A stretch of 26,214 nucleotides of DNA from Prevotella sp. UBA2456 (GTDB lineage: Bacteria > Bacteroidota > Bacteroidia > Bacteroidales > Bacteroidaceae): positions 1-26,214 of the forward strand of contig DDPY01000032.1 in assembly GCA_002342415.1 (NCBI GenBank). Reading direction: 5' to 3'. Within the stretch, counting starts at the first letter, position 1. The number at the start of each line of letters is the position of its first letter. The notes beneath the pieces are model-generated. The model was not told the origin of the DNA. It did not search any database and saw nothing but the letters and a program-made list of their open reading frames with translations. This document shows positions 15,176 to 22,823 of the stretch, piece after piece. The translations under genes were made by a program, and so were the position numbers.

Positions 15176-15250
15176 TGAGTTAACTCAAACGATTCATCGA
15201 GTTAACTCATTCGATGAATTGAGTTAACTCAACCGATAAGGTGAGTTGAC
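15176..15250. repeat. Iteron-like array: palindromes with 22-bp period
   Basis: TGAGTTAACTCA, a perfect 12-bp palindrome, occurs at 15176-15187. It recurs as CGAGTTAACTCA at 15198, again perfectly at 15220-15231, and in degraded form (TGAGTTGAC) at 15242. Start positions are exactly 22 bp apart, two helical turns, placing all copies on one DNA face. The 10-bp spacers are also related, each with CGAT at the same offset (AACGATTCAT, TTCGATGAAT, ACCGATAAGG). This is the arrangement expected of a multi-site binding array for a dimeric protein. Confidence 0.88.
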
Positions 15251-15350
15251 GGGCCTGAAAAAGGGTGTTGGATAATGTAAAGAAAATGGAATAGAAAATG
15301 GCGAAAAGACACGACCTCAGTAAGGTGAACTAAGGGTTGTAGTCACACTA

Positions 15351-15384
15351 ATTCCCCTCCTAAGTTAGGAGGGGCTAGGGGTGG
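15351..15384. repeat. C/G-rich hairpin repeat, left copy
   Basis: CCCCTCCTAA followed by G and TTAGGAGGGG forms an inverted repeat, then CTAGGGGTGGT. A variant copy with four extra bases in the middle lies at 17008-17044, beyond the VapE gene, in the same orientation. Confidence 0.7.
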
Positions 15385-15455
15385 TCTGAACAATAGCATA
15401 ATGCCATGGAAACTTATCACCATACGGAAAAAGTTAAGCAATAGCTTACGGAATG

Positions 15456-15485
15456 GTGCCCTGATGGAAAATCGGGGCGCTTTTT
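15456..15485 (+). terminator. Intrinsic terminator just upstream of the VapE promoter
   Basis: GTGCCCTGAT (15456-15465) pairs with ATCGGGGCGC (15471-15480) through ten pairs including two wobbles, with a GGAAA loop and TTTTTCTT following. It would stop a plus-strand transcript only about 40 bp before the VapE start, so it either isolates that gene or ends a short upstream RNA. Confidence 0.68.
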
Positions 15486-15486
15486 C

Positions 15487-15517
15487 TTGCATCTCGCTTT
15501 TTCTTGTGTTACCTTTG
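15487..15517 (+). promoter_or_regulatory. Promoter for the VapE-like gene
   Basis: TTG at 15487-15489 and TACCTTTG at 15510-15517 are 20 bp apart. The predicted transcription start falls at about 15522-15526, at or next to the ATG at 15525, implying a leaderless or nearly leaderless mRNA. Confidence 0.62.
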
Positions 15518-15524
15518 CAGTGCT

Positions 15525-16850
15525 ATGAAACAGAAAGAAGAGAAAAAGCCCAAGAAGGAACACCTGCCGTCGTGGCAGGAACGGCAGGCGACGGTGCAGG
15601 ACATCAGGACGTTCCTGGACAGTAGGGTAATGTTGCGGCACAATGTGGTGACGGGACAGGTGGAGTGCCATCAGGTGGAGTGCGGACTGGACATCGCCGC
15701 GGACGACAGCGGACGGCTGCGGATTGTCGGCAGTGCGGCGCGTTCGTCGGCAGGGCCGCCCGTCTGGGAGCCGCTCACCGACCGGTTGTTGAACTCGCTG
15801 TGGGCGGAGCTGTCCGAGACGAAGGTGGTGCGGAAGCAGGATATGCAGAACATCATCGAGTCGGACTATGTTCCGGAGTACAACCCGTTCCGCTTCTATC
15901 TGGACCGCCTGCCTCCGTGGAGCGAGGGCAAGGGCGACTATATCATGGAGCTGTCGCTGTCGGTCACCGTCCGTGGCGATGCCGAGGAGCAGATCCTGTT
16001 CTACCAGTGTCTGAAGAAGTGGCTGGTAGGCATGGTGGCGGGCTGGCTCGATGCGGACGTGGTGAATAACGTCATCCTGGTGCTCATCGGCGAGCAGGGG
16101 TCGTACAAGACGACGTGGTTCGCCCATCTGCTGCCGCCCGAGCTGCGCCAGTTCTTCCGCATCAAGACCAATGCCAGCCGCCTGACGAAGGACGACCTGC
16201 TGTCGCTGACGCAGTACGGGCTGATGTGCTGTGAGGAGCTGGACACGATGCGTCCCGCCGAGCTGAACGAGCTGAAGTCGGCGGTGACGATGCCGTCGGT
16301 GGACGAGCGGCGTCCCTACGGACGCTACCACGAGCACCGTGCACACTTGGCATCGTTCTGCGGGACGGGCAACAACGTGCAGTTTCTCAGCGATGCCACG
16401 GGCAACCGCCGCTGGCTGCCCTTCGAGGTGGAGCGCATCACGTCGCCGCGCGAGCAGCCTTTCTGCTACGAGGGCATCTACAGTCAGGCCTACCGCCTCT
16501 ACCGCGACGGCTTCCAGTACTGGTTCTCGCAGGCAGAGATAGAGCGTCTGAACCGCCACAACGAGCCGTTCGAGGTGCCGAAGAAGGAGCAGGAGTTGGT
16601 GGATGCCTTCTTCTATCCGCCCACCGTGCCCGGTCAGGGTAAGTTCATGCCGGTCACGATGGCCATGCAACTGTTCCGGGGCTACACGTCGCAGCCGCTG
16701 GACGATGCCAAGGTAGGTCTGGCTTTCAGGAAGATGGGCTTCGAACCGAAGCGTACGAAGTTCTCGCGCGGCTATATCGTCGTGCAGCGTACGCCGGCGG
16801 AGATAGAGGCCCGCATGAAGGCGCTGGCCCTGGTGACGGGTGACGGGTGA
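15525..16850 (+). CDS. VapE-like P-loop ATPase (virulence-associated E family)
   Basis: This 441-residue protein starts at the ATG at 15525 (MKQKEEKKPKKEHLPSW); an upstream TTG at 15504 lies inside the promoter and was rejected. The VapE core is clear: Walker A GEQGSYKTT (residues 189-197, K195, T196), a Walker-B-like MCCEELD (E237-E238), and NELKSAVTMPSVDERRPYGR followed by FCGTGNNVQFLSDATGNRRWLPFEV. These are SF3-helicase-like motifs seen in phage and island proteins. No primase domain is attached; the first 180 residues are a short uncharacterised N-terminal region. The G+C is high. No integrase, capsid or other phage gene is near. The stop lies within a tandem GGTGACG repeat. It is probably an orphan gene from a mobile element; its role is unknown. 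Confidence 0.85.
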   Translation: MKQKEEKKPKKEHLPSWQERQATVQDIRTFLDSRVMLRHNVVTGQVECHQVECGLDIAADDSGRLRIVGSAARSSAGPPVWEPLTDRLLNSLWAELSETKVVRKQDMQNIIESDYVPEYNPFRFYLDRLPPWSEGKGDYIMELSLSVTVRGDAEEQILFYQCLKKWLVGMVAGWLDADVVNNVILVLIGEQGSYKTTWFAHLLPPELRQFFRIKTNASRLTKDDLLSLTQYGLMCCEELDTMRPAELNELKSAVTMPSVDERRPYGRYHEHRAHLASFCGTGNNVQFLSDATGNRRWLPFEVERITSPREQPFCYEGIYSQAYRLYRDGFQYWFSQAEIERLNRHNEPFEVPKKEQELVDAFFYPPTVPGQGKFMPVTMAMQLFRGYTSQPLDDAKVGLAFRKMGFEPKRTKFSRGYIVVQRTPAEIEARMKALALVTGDG

Positions 16851-16937
16851 CGGGGCGTTCGGGAAAACTCCTCGCGTACCGCGCGCGCCCACGCGGTACG
16901 CGAAGACTTTACAAATAACCCCGTCACCCCGTCACCC
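16832..16937. repeat. Nested palindromes at the VapE 3' end
   Basis: Three perfect tandem GGTGACG units (16832-16852, containing the VapE stop) begin an outer arm, GGGTGACGGGTGACGGGG (16838-16855). Its near-complement CCCCGTCACCCCGTCACCC lies at 16919-16937, differing by one extra base. Inside sits a second, perfect 12-bp inverted repeat, TCGCGTACCGCG (16872-16883) and CGCGGTACGCGA (16892-16903), with an 8-nt loop. No T-run follows, so this is a large two-level cruciform or RNA hairpin rather than a standard terminator. Confidence 0.85.
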
Positions 16938-17007
16938 TGAGTAACAAATAAATCATTAGAAAATTGATGGAATATGGAGTATATTGATTATGTTAAGAAA
17001 TATAAAA

Positions 17008-17044
17008 ATTCCCTCCTAAGCAAAGTTAGGAAGGGTTAGGGGGC
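17008..17044. repeat. C/G-rich hairpin repeat, right copy
   Basis: CCCTCCTAAGCAAAGTTAGG followed by AAGGGTTAGGGGGCGG is a variant of the copy at 15351-15384 in the same orientation, with a four-base insertion in the loop. Together the two bracket the VapE gene with about 1.66 kb between them. Confidence 0.65.
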
Positions 17045-17115
17045 GGCAATCTGTTTGGTCATGGCTTGTGTTGTCATATACCCATTGTTTTATAGTTCTC
17101 GTTGGGAAAGGTACG

Positions 17116-17150
17116 AAAAAAATCCCGTAACTCCAAAAGGAATCGCGGGA
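17116..17150 (-). terminator. Rho-independent terminator for the outer-membrane protein gene
   Basis: On the minus strand, TCCCGCGATTCC pairs with GGAGTTACGGGA around a TTTT loop, with one mismatch and two wobbles in twelve positions, and is followed directly by seven T residues. It lies about 110 bp after the stop codon of the minus-strand gene ending at 17259. Confidence 0.78.
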
Positions 17151-17258
17151 AATGTCAGTTCGGTTACGGCAATGTACGGCAGATGTACGGCCGTGCACTC
17201 GTTTCCCCATGTCCCCTCGGAACCCCGAAGCCCCGAATCGCTTGTCTTAAAGGGGGCG

Positions 17259-18089
17259 TCAGAGGATTCTGCCCACCAGACGGACGTTGATTACCGGCCA
17301 TACCGTAATCTTTGAGATGACCTTCATCGCACCGCCGTCCTTGCCGTCGGTATCTGTTTCAGACAGCTCCTTGCCTTCGAGCATTACCTTGGGCTTGCCC
17401 CAGAACTGCACACCCATGTCGAAGTTGCACGTGAAGCGGCTCTTGGTGGGTACGGGGCGGCCAAAGCCAAAACCGAGATAGGGACGGAATCCCCCCACCT
17501 TGATATCGGCCTTGACGTTGCCATTCCTGTCGGGAGTCAGGAAGTAGTCGCCCAGACTCACACCAATCATGTTCTCATGTGTCACAGGGTCGGCTATGCC
17601 TGCATCTATAAGATAACTGTTCACTTCGTTGACAAGACTGAGTGCTCCGTCCTCCTTGTTATATACGTTCACCACGTTTCCACCACCGAAGTAGGCGCCT
17701 GCCGTCAGATGGAAGCTGCTGCTCTTGAAGGGGAAGATGTCGAACAGCAGATGGCCTGTAGTCATGCTCAGCTTGCCCTGGAAGTCAATCTTGTTGGGCA
17801 ACTGTTTCCCTTGCTCGTCGACTATCCGTTGAGCCGTGCCATCCAGCTTGTAGTTCAGTTTGAAGTCGTCGCTATACTTGAAGGCAGGCATGATGTTCAC
17901 ACCGCCACGCACGGCAACATAGGGCGTCAGCGGGGCTGCCAGCTCCATGCTGATACCTGTTGTTCCCACTCCGACGGCAGCACTGAAATGATTGAAAATG
18001 CCTAAGTCGCTGACAGTCATCTCTTGAGCAGTCATGGGTGACAATACTGTCACGGCCATTGCCCAAACCAGTAATAGTCTCTTCTTCAT
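17259..18089 (-). CDS. Predicted outer-membrane beta-barrel protein, unrecognised
   Basis: The chosen start (MKKRLLLVWAMAVTVLSPMTAQ, codon at 18087-18089) gives 276 residues with a clear signal peptide. An upstream in-frame start at 18128 lies before the mapped promoter and is rejected. After the signal come alternating strands ending in glycine-aromatic patterns: FSAAVGVGTTGISMEL, PYVAVRGGVNIMP, SSFHLTAGAYFGGGNVV, GFRPYLGFGFGRPVP and RFTCNFDMGVQFWGKPKV. These are typical of Bacteroidota outer-membrane beta-barrels. It ends in Leu, not Phe. It stands alone with its own promoter and terminator, downstream of the TamB-like gene on the same strand. I cannot name the family or function. Confidence 0.82.
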   Translation of the reverse strand: MKKRLLLVWAMAVTVLSPMTAQEMTVSDLGIFNHFSAAVGVGTTGISMELAAPLTPYVAVRGGVNIMPAFKYSDDFKLNYKLDGTAQRIVDEQGKQLPNKIDFQGKLSMTTGHLLFDIFPFKSSSFHLTAGAYFGGGNVVNVYNKEDGALSLVNEVNSYLIDAGIADPVTHENMIGVSLGDYFLTPDRNGNVKADIKVGGFRPYLGFGFGRPVPTKSRFTCNFDMGVQFWGKPKVMLEGKELSETDTDGKDGGAMKVISKITVWPVINVRLVGRIL

Positions 18090-18125
18090 AACTTGTAATG
18101 TTTTAGGTTTTTTGGATTTCGCTTG

Positions 18126-18156
18126 CAAATATACAGTTTTTTTTATTGACTACAAA
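18126..18156 (-). promoter_or_regulatory. -33/-7 promoter of the outer-membrane protein gene
   Basis: On the minus strand TATATTTG (plus 18126-18133) is preceded, 19 bp upstream, by TTTTG (plus 18153-18156 region). This near-ideal pair gives a leader of about 30 nt to the start codon at 18089 and decides the choice of that start. Confidence 0.7.
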
Positions 18157-18237
18157 ATATCAGGTGCCTTTTTTTGATAAAAAGTGCTGTTCGCGTGATA
18201 GAGTCCTGGTGTTTGGGTGACAGATGACAGTTTTAGT

Positions 18238-21200
18238 TCACTTCTTTTTTTTCTTCTTCCTGCCGAAGAGATCGCTCCAGCCGTTGAAGTCTTTCTTCAT
18301 GATGAGGCCGATGCCCTGGGTGTTGAGCGATGAGCGGGTGAAGTATCGGTCGTTGGTCTGGTTGTACACCTTGAGGGCGAGGTTGCCGTTGGGGAAGAGC
18401 AGGTAGCGGATGTCGAAGTCGCCGATGAACGAGGGTCGGGTGGTGGTGGCTTTGTCGCGATAGCCGAACTGTCCGTTGATGAGCAGCCGGTTGTTGAGCA
18501 GGCGTCCGCTGATGAGTCCCTCGTATTCGGCATTGTTCCATCCTTCGTCGCCGGTGGAGATGTTGGCTCCGAAGTTCCAGTTGTTGCTCTTGATGACTTG
18601 CGAGAGCATGGTGTTGATTTGCCCGCTGAGGGTGCCGGATAGGAGGCTCTGCATGGCGAGCGAGGTGCTGGAGCGCTGGTTTTCGTTGGCGGAGGCATTG
18701 TTGGCTCCCTGTGGATAGAAGCGGCCTACGGCGAGCAGATAGACTACCTGCTGGCGCATCTCGTCCTGTCCGTTGATCATGGAGCGTACCATCTGCTTCT
18801 CGTCGCTGTTGACGTTGAGGATGTCGAGGTCGAAGTCTACGATGGGTGCGCGTGGCTGTCCGGTGATGTTCATCAGGCAGTTGACGCGTACGCTGTTGCT
18901 GAACGACTCTCCGACGTTGAGGTCGCTGAGGCTGACACCGTTCACGACGTGCTGTGCCTGGAGGTTGAGCTGTGCGTCGTAGGGGTCGCCGCTGAAGATG
19001 ATGGTGCCGCCCTCGCTGAAGGTGAAGTCCTTGCGGATGATGTCCTGTATGGTGACGTTATAGGTGCCGTTGTTGACGCGGTAGGTGCCGAATAGGTTGA
19101 ATCCGCCCTTGTTGTAGTAGGTGGCCTGTATGTCACCGCTGCCGCGCAGGGTGATGTAGTCGCCGGTGCGGGCATCCATGAGCAGCCGGATGGCGGCATC
19201 GGGGGTGGTGTTGAGCTTGATGCGCATGTTGAGGTCGGAGCGCGTCAGTGCTGTAGGCGAGGCGTTGGCGGCCTTGGCTGCGGGGCTCGGCAGACTGTCG
19301 GCGGCGGTGCTGTGGGCGGTGTTCCAGAGGATGAACTCCTGGTTGGTGGTGACGTCGGGGCTGGAGGCGTTGTAGACGAACTGTGTGCCCTTCAGCGGGG
19401 TGATGTCGGCCTCGATGGTCACCTCGCTGTCGCGCCCGTGGATGGCGGCCTGTCCGTCGGCATAGACGGTGCCGTAGAAGGTGTCGTCGCCAAAGTCGGG
19501 GAAGTCGTAGGCCAGCAGCTTGCGGGTGTCGACATAGATGTCGTAGGTGAGGTTGGTGAGCTCCTTGTGGTGGATGCCGCCGGTCATGATGCCCTGGTTG
19601 CCGTAGATGTCGTAGATGGGGCAGTGGGCGAACTCAATCTCGTTGGGCACCATGCGCAGCGTGTCGTTGCGCATCTCGTAGGTGCATCCCAAGGGCGTGA
19701 CGTGAGCATTCCCGTTGAGCACCAGCTGTCCGGTGAGGTTGATGGCGTCGAGCGGTCCGATGAGCCGCAGCTGTCCCGAGCCGTGCCCGTCGATCTTGCT
19801 GATGAAGCTCTCGGTGAAGGAGTGTGCAAAGTCGAGATAGGTGCCGTCGGCCCGGATGCCGAGGTCGATATAGTTCCGTTCGGGCGACACGTAGCCGTCG
19901 ATGTAGGTCTTGGCCTCGGGGCCGTCGTCGGCGGTGGCATGGATGTCTATCTGCTTATCCGTGTCGTTCCAGTCGACCTCGGCATAGAGTGTGCCCATGC
20001 GTCCGTGCTGGAACAGGAAGTCGGCAACGCTCAGCCGTGCATCGGCCTGCAGTGTTCCGAAGATGCCTCGCAGCACGCAGGTGCCGGAGGCCAGTCCGTT
20101 GAAGTCGACGGCATCGAAGTCTACTAACTGCAGCAGATAGGCAATGTCGATGTCGATGAGGTCGGCCACCAGCGAGTCGGCAGTACTCTCGGATGCCGTG
20201 CCGTTGATGATGAGGTGTTGCTGCTCGTGGCGGATGGTGAAGTTGCGGATGTCGAGATAGTTCTTGGCATAGGTGATATGTGCGGGCAGCACGGACCAGT
20301 CGGAGTTGTGGATGTTGATGGACGAGGGCTGTACGCTGATGTGTGCCGTCTGCTTGCCGTCGAAGGCAGTGTCGAAGTTGCCGATGATGTTCAGCTGTCC
20401 GCGCATGGCTTCCTGTTGATGGTGGTTGTCCCAGACGAGCGAGGCATGCAGGTTGTTGTCGGCAGCCTTGCCGAAGGCACGCAGGTCGAAGCTCTGTCCG
20501 TCGGCATACTGGCGGGCTATCTGCATGTCATAGCATAGCGAGTCGCTGGGTGAGGAGATGCTGACGTGTCCCTGGTGGAACTCGCTCTCCTTGTAGAGGA
20601 AGTGGGGGGCGTGGCATTCGATGATGATGTCGCTGGTGGCGTCGTTGACCGTAGCCTGGAGGCTCACGGGCTGGTTCAGGGTCAGCGGCAGGTGGAGCAG
20701 GCTCTTCAGCCAGTCGGACTTGCTGACGGTGGCCTGGAGCGTGAAGTTGTTATGGGTATGCGGATTGACGGGCGGCAGCCCAGGCAGGGTAGGGAGCGCC
20801 GCTGCCAGGAAGTTGGTGATGCTCTGGGTGAGCGTCTCGTAGTCGAAGTCGCCCTTGATGTCAACCTCGGCAAAGTCGCTGTGGAGCCGCACGAAGTGGA
20901 CAGCGTCCTCGTAGCCCGTCTCGACGTGCAGGCGGTCCAGCGAGTAAGCGTCGTCGGGGGCCGTCATGCTCAGGTTGCTGATGTCGATGGTGCCTACGGC
21001 ATCATTGAGGCTGCTGGCCTTGAAGTTGGCCTCGGCGGTGGCCTCGAAACGGCCCTCTCCCCACTGGTCGGAGAGATGGATCTCGCGGGGTGAGAAGTGG
21101 CTGAGGGCGGCTTTCACATTGACCTCATTGATGCGGCTCGAACGGTCTACCGTGCCCTCAATGCGCAGTCCTATGTTGGGGTCGTCGACGGTTAGCAGTC

Positions 21201-22662
21201 CGGTGATGAACGAGGTGCTATACGAGCCGTTGACGCGGATGTTTTTATAGAGGTAGTGGTTGTACTCAAACTGGTGGATGGTGCCGTTGGCATTGATGAT
21301 GGGGCTGTCGTCGGCAGGCAGTCGCCCTTCGAGGTTGATATTGGTGGCTAAGCGTCCCAGACGGCTGTCGCCAAGCAGATATCCGAGGGCAAATCCCTGG
21401 GTGTCGACGAATCCCTTGAAGGCCCGCTGCTTGTCCATCTCCAGATTGAGGGCCACCTTGCCCGCTGCCGTGTTTACCTGACTGCGGACGTCGAAGGCTC
21501 CCGTACCCGTGCCCTTGGCAATGCCGATGAAATGGAAGTCGCCGAGCCTACGCAGGATATCGGGAATTTTCATCTCCTTGCCTTCGAGGTTTTGCGAGAT
21601 GAAGTTCAGGGTCTTGGCCGACAGCGTCAGGTTGTTGACATTAGCCTGCCACTCGGGTTCGCTCTCGTCGAGGTTTTGCACCCAGCCGTCGATGCTCAGG
21701 TCGATGTCGCCCGTCGTCGAGGTGATGAGCAGGTTGGGAATAGTGAACTTGTTGCGGGCTCCCTGGATGGACGACGAGATGGAAAGCGTGCTATTGAAGT
21801 TCTTTAACTTAGGCATGAAACAGGCTAAGTCAGAGAGTGTTATGGTTGACGGAAGAATACTTCCGTCGAAGTAGACGGAGGGGATGACCAGCCGACCGTC
21901 GCGCAGCAGATAGCTCGCCTTGGCATCGCCCAGGCGGAGGTCGGAGTGAGGCATCTGTAGCACGAAATCCTCCAGCCGGCTATAGCGCTTGCCAGCCGTA
22001 AACTTCAGCGACAGGTTCTTGATGTGCAGTCCCGACTGCTCCCTGAACGCCAGGCGCTTGATGTTGAGGTTGACGGAGTCGTTGGTGAGCTGGCGCAACG
22101 AGATGTGTCCGCTGATGTCTGATATTTTCAGGTGGCTGGGGTTGAGCTGCTCCGGTGTGGCCGGCAGGTCGTGGCGGTCGTAGCTGACACTGGTCTGCCG
22201 CACGATGAGCGAATTGATGCGCAGATGGAGCGGCGCGGTGTCGGTGGTGTCCTTCGATGCCAGCGAGTCGAGTACAAACTGGAAGTTGGGCTTGCTGACG
22301 GAGTCGGTCTGGTAGAGCTTGGCCTGGGCACCGAAGAGCTGTGCCGAGGAGATGGAGATGCGCCCCTCCATCAGGTCGAGGAGGTTGGCCTTGGCAGCGA
22401 TGTGCCTTGCCTTGAGCATCTGCTGCCCCTGCTGGTCGAGGACGAGGATGCCCTTGAGTATGAGATAGCTGGGGATGCTGTATTCCACGCTTCCGATGTG
22501 TACGCTGGTGCCCAACTGGCGACTCAGTATAGCCGAGAGACGCTCGCCGGCATACTGCTGCACGACCGGCAGCTGGAAGGTCAGAATGAAGAGCAGATAC
22601 AGACCCAGCAGGGTCCATACGATGATGTTGAATATGTATCTTAGTAGCTTCAAAACTGACAC
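18238..22662 (-). CDS. TamB/AsmA-like translocation-assembly protein
   Basis: A 1474-residue protein with one N-terminal membrane anchor (residues about 8-32). A very long run of beta strands follows, and the C-terminal DUF490/TamB domain contains GGFNLFGTYRVNNGTYNVTI, FTFSEGGTIIFSGDPYDAQL, RQQVVYLLAVGRFYP and LSGTLSGQINTMLSQ. These proteins span the periplasm and are thought to act in outer-membrane protein assembly or lipid transport. The start is GTG at 22662 (a TTG three codons later is possible); no ATG is available nearby. It ends in GRKKKKKK, an unusual hexalysine tail. It is divergent from nqrA. The length is usual for the Bacteroidota form. No adjacent TamA/BamA-like gene is present in the window. 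Confidence 0.9.
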   Translation of the reverse strand: MSVLKLLRYIFNIIVWTLLGLYLLFILTFQLPVVQQYAGERLSAILSRQLGTSVHIGSVEYSIPSYLILKGILVLDQQGQQMLKARHIAAKANLLDLMEGRISISSAQLFGAQAKLYQTDSVSKPNFQFVLDSLASKDTTDTAPLHLRINSLIVRQTSVSYDRHDLPATPEQLNPSHLKISDISGHISLRQLTNDSVNLNIKRLAFREQSGLHIKNLSLKFTAGKRYSRLEDFVLQMPHSDLRLGDAKASYLLRDGRLVIPSVYFDGSILPSTITLSDLACFMPKLKNFNSTLSISSSIQGARNKFTIPNLLITSTTGDIDLSIDGWVQNLDESEPEWQANVNNLTLSAKTLNFISQNLEGKEMKIPDILRRLGDFHFIGIAKGTGTGAFDVRSQVNTAAGKVALNLEMDKQRAFKGFVDTQGFALGYLLGDSRLGRLATNINLEGRLPADDSPIINANGTIHQFEYNHYLYKNIRVNGSYSTSFITGLLTVDDPNIGLRIEGTVDRSSRINEVNVKAALSHFSPREIHLSDQWGEGRFEATAEANFKASSLNDAVGTIDISNLSMTAPDDAYSLDRLHVETGYEDAVHFVRLHSDFAEVDIKGDFDYETLTQSITNFLAAALPTLPGLPPVNPHTHNNFTLQATVSKSDWLKSLLHLPLTLNQPVSLQATVNDATSDIIIECHAPHFLYKESEFHQGHVSISSPSDSLCYDMQIARQYADGQSFDLRAFGKAADNNLHASLVWDNHHQQEAMRGQLNIIGNFDTAFDGKQTAHISVQPSSINIHNSDWSVLPAHITYAKNYLDIRNFTIRHEQQHLIINGTASESTADSLVADLIDIDIAYLLQLVDFDAVDFNGLASGTCVLRGIFGTLQADARLSVADFLFQHGRMGTLYAEVDWNDTDKQIDIHATADDGPEAKTYIDGYVSPERNYIDLGIRADGTYLDFAHSFTESFISKIDGHGSGQLRLIGPLDAINLTGQLVLNGNAHVTPLGCTYEMRNDTLRMVPNEIEFAHCPIYDIYGNQGIMTGGIHHKELTNLTYDIYVDTRKLLAYDFPDFGDDTFYGTVYADGQAAIHGRDSEVTIEADITPLKGTQFVYNASSPDVTTNQEFILWNTAHSTAADSLPSPAAKAANASPTALTRSDLNMRIKLNTTPDAAIRLLMDARTGDYITLRGSGDIQATYYNKGGFNLFGTYRVNNGTYNVTIQDIIRKDFTFSEGGTIIFSGDPYDAQLNLQAQHVVNGVSLSDLNVGESFSNSVRVNCLMNITGQPRAPIVDFDLDILNVNSDEKQMVRSMINGQDEMRQQVVYLLAVGRFYPQGANNASANENQRSSTSLAMQSLLSGTLSGQINTMLSQVIKSNNWNFGANISTGDEGWNNAEYEGLISGRLLNNRLLINGQFGYRDKATTTRPSFIGDFDIRYLLFPNGNLALKVYNQTNDRYFTRSSLNTQGIGLIMKKDFNGWSDLFGRKKKKKK

Positions 22663-22703
22663 GTTGGGTTGGCAAAACTTGTGGTATCGCCACGTTTTTG
22701 CCG

Positions 22704-22711
22704 CAAAATTA
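22704..22711 (-). promoter_or_regulatory. Candidate -7 element for the TamB-like gene
   Basis: CAAAATTA on the plus strand reads TAATTTTG on the minus strand, matching TAnnTTTG and lying about 42 bp upstream of the GTG start. No -33 partner is evident. Confidence 0.45.
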
Positions 22712-22776
22712 CATTAAAAAGTTGTGATTAGTGCGATTTTTATGCTTTTTTTCTTTATCATCTTCCTAATTTTTGC

Positions 22777-22784
22777 TAATTTTG
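22777..22784 (+). promoter_or_regulatory. -7 promoter element for the nqr operon
   Basis: TAATTTTG matches TAnnTTTG and lies 39 bp upstream of the nqrA ATG at 22824, a typical leader length here. The -33 position is T-rich without a clear TTTG. Confidence 0.55.
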
Positions 22785-22823
22785 CAGTCAGGCATACAAA
22801 ATATTATTCAATTTATTATAATA

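Larger units (their letters stand above)
15107..15524. other. 418-bp gene-free region upstream of the VapE gene
   Basis: No convincing gene lies here. In order it holds the 22-bp-period palindrome array (15176-15250), an AT-rich stretch, a C/G-rich hairpin repeat (15351-15384), a candidate intrinsic terminator (15456-15485) and a promoter (15487-15517). Short open frames crossing it have no start context or recognisable product. Confidence 0.7.
16938..17258. other. Gene-free region after the VapE palindromes
   Basis: About 320 bases with no convincing gene. It contains an AT-rich stretch, the right copy of the C/G-rich repeat (17008-17044), the terminator of the following minus-strand gene (17116-17150), and two direct copies of ATGTACGGC (17172-17180 and 17183-17191) in a small G/C-rich patch. 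A short open frame at about 17102-17290 has no start context and no recognisable product. Confidence 0.6.

Noticed and set aside
15176..15250. The 22-bp repeats as a CRISPR array
   Set aside because: Repeats are 12-bp palindromes with 10-bp related spacers; both are far too short, the spacers are similar to each other, and no cas genes are present.
15417..16892. A 491-codon open frame antisense to the VapE gene
   Set aside because: Its translation is Arg/His/Leu/Gln-rich with no recognisable domain, and it mirrors the high G+C of the real gene; the plus strand has Walker motifs and a promoter.
19312..20127. A 271-codon plus-strand frame inside the TamB-like gene
   Set aside because: Val/Gly/Asp-biased shadow of the real minus-strand frame; no domain or start signal.
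22683..22700. GTGG-TATCG-CCAC followed by GTTTTTG as a terminator in the TamB/nqrA divergent region
   Set aside because: The stem is only four to five pairs and no gene on the plus strand ends there.
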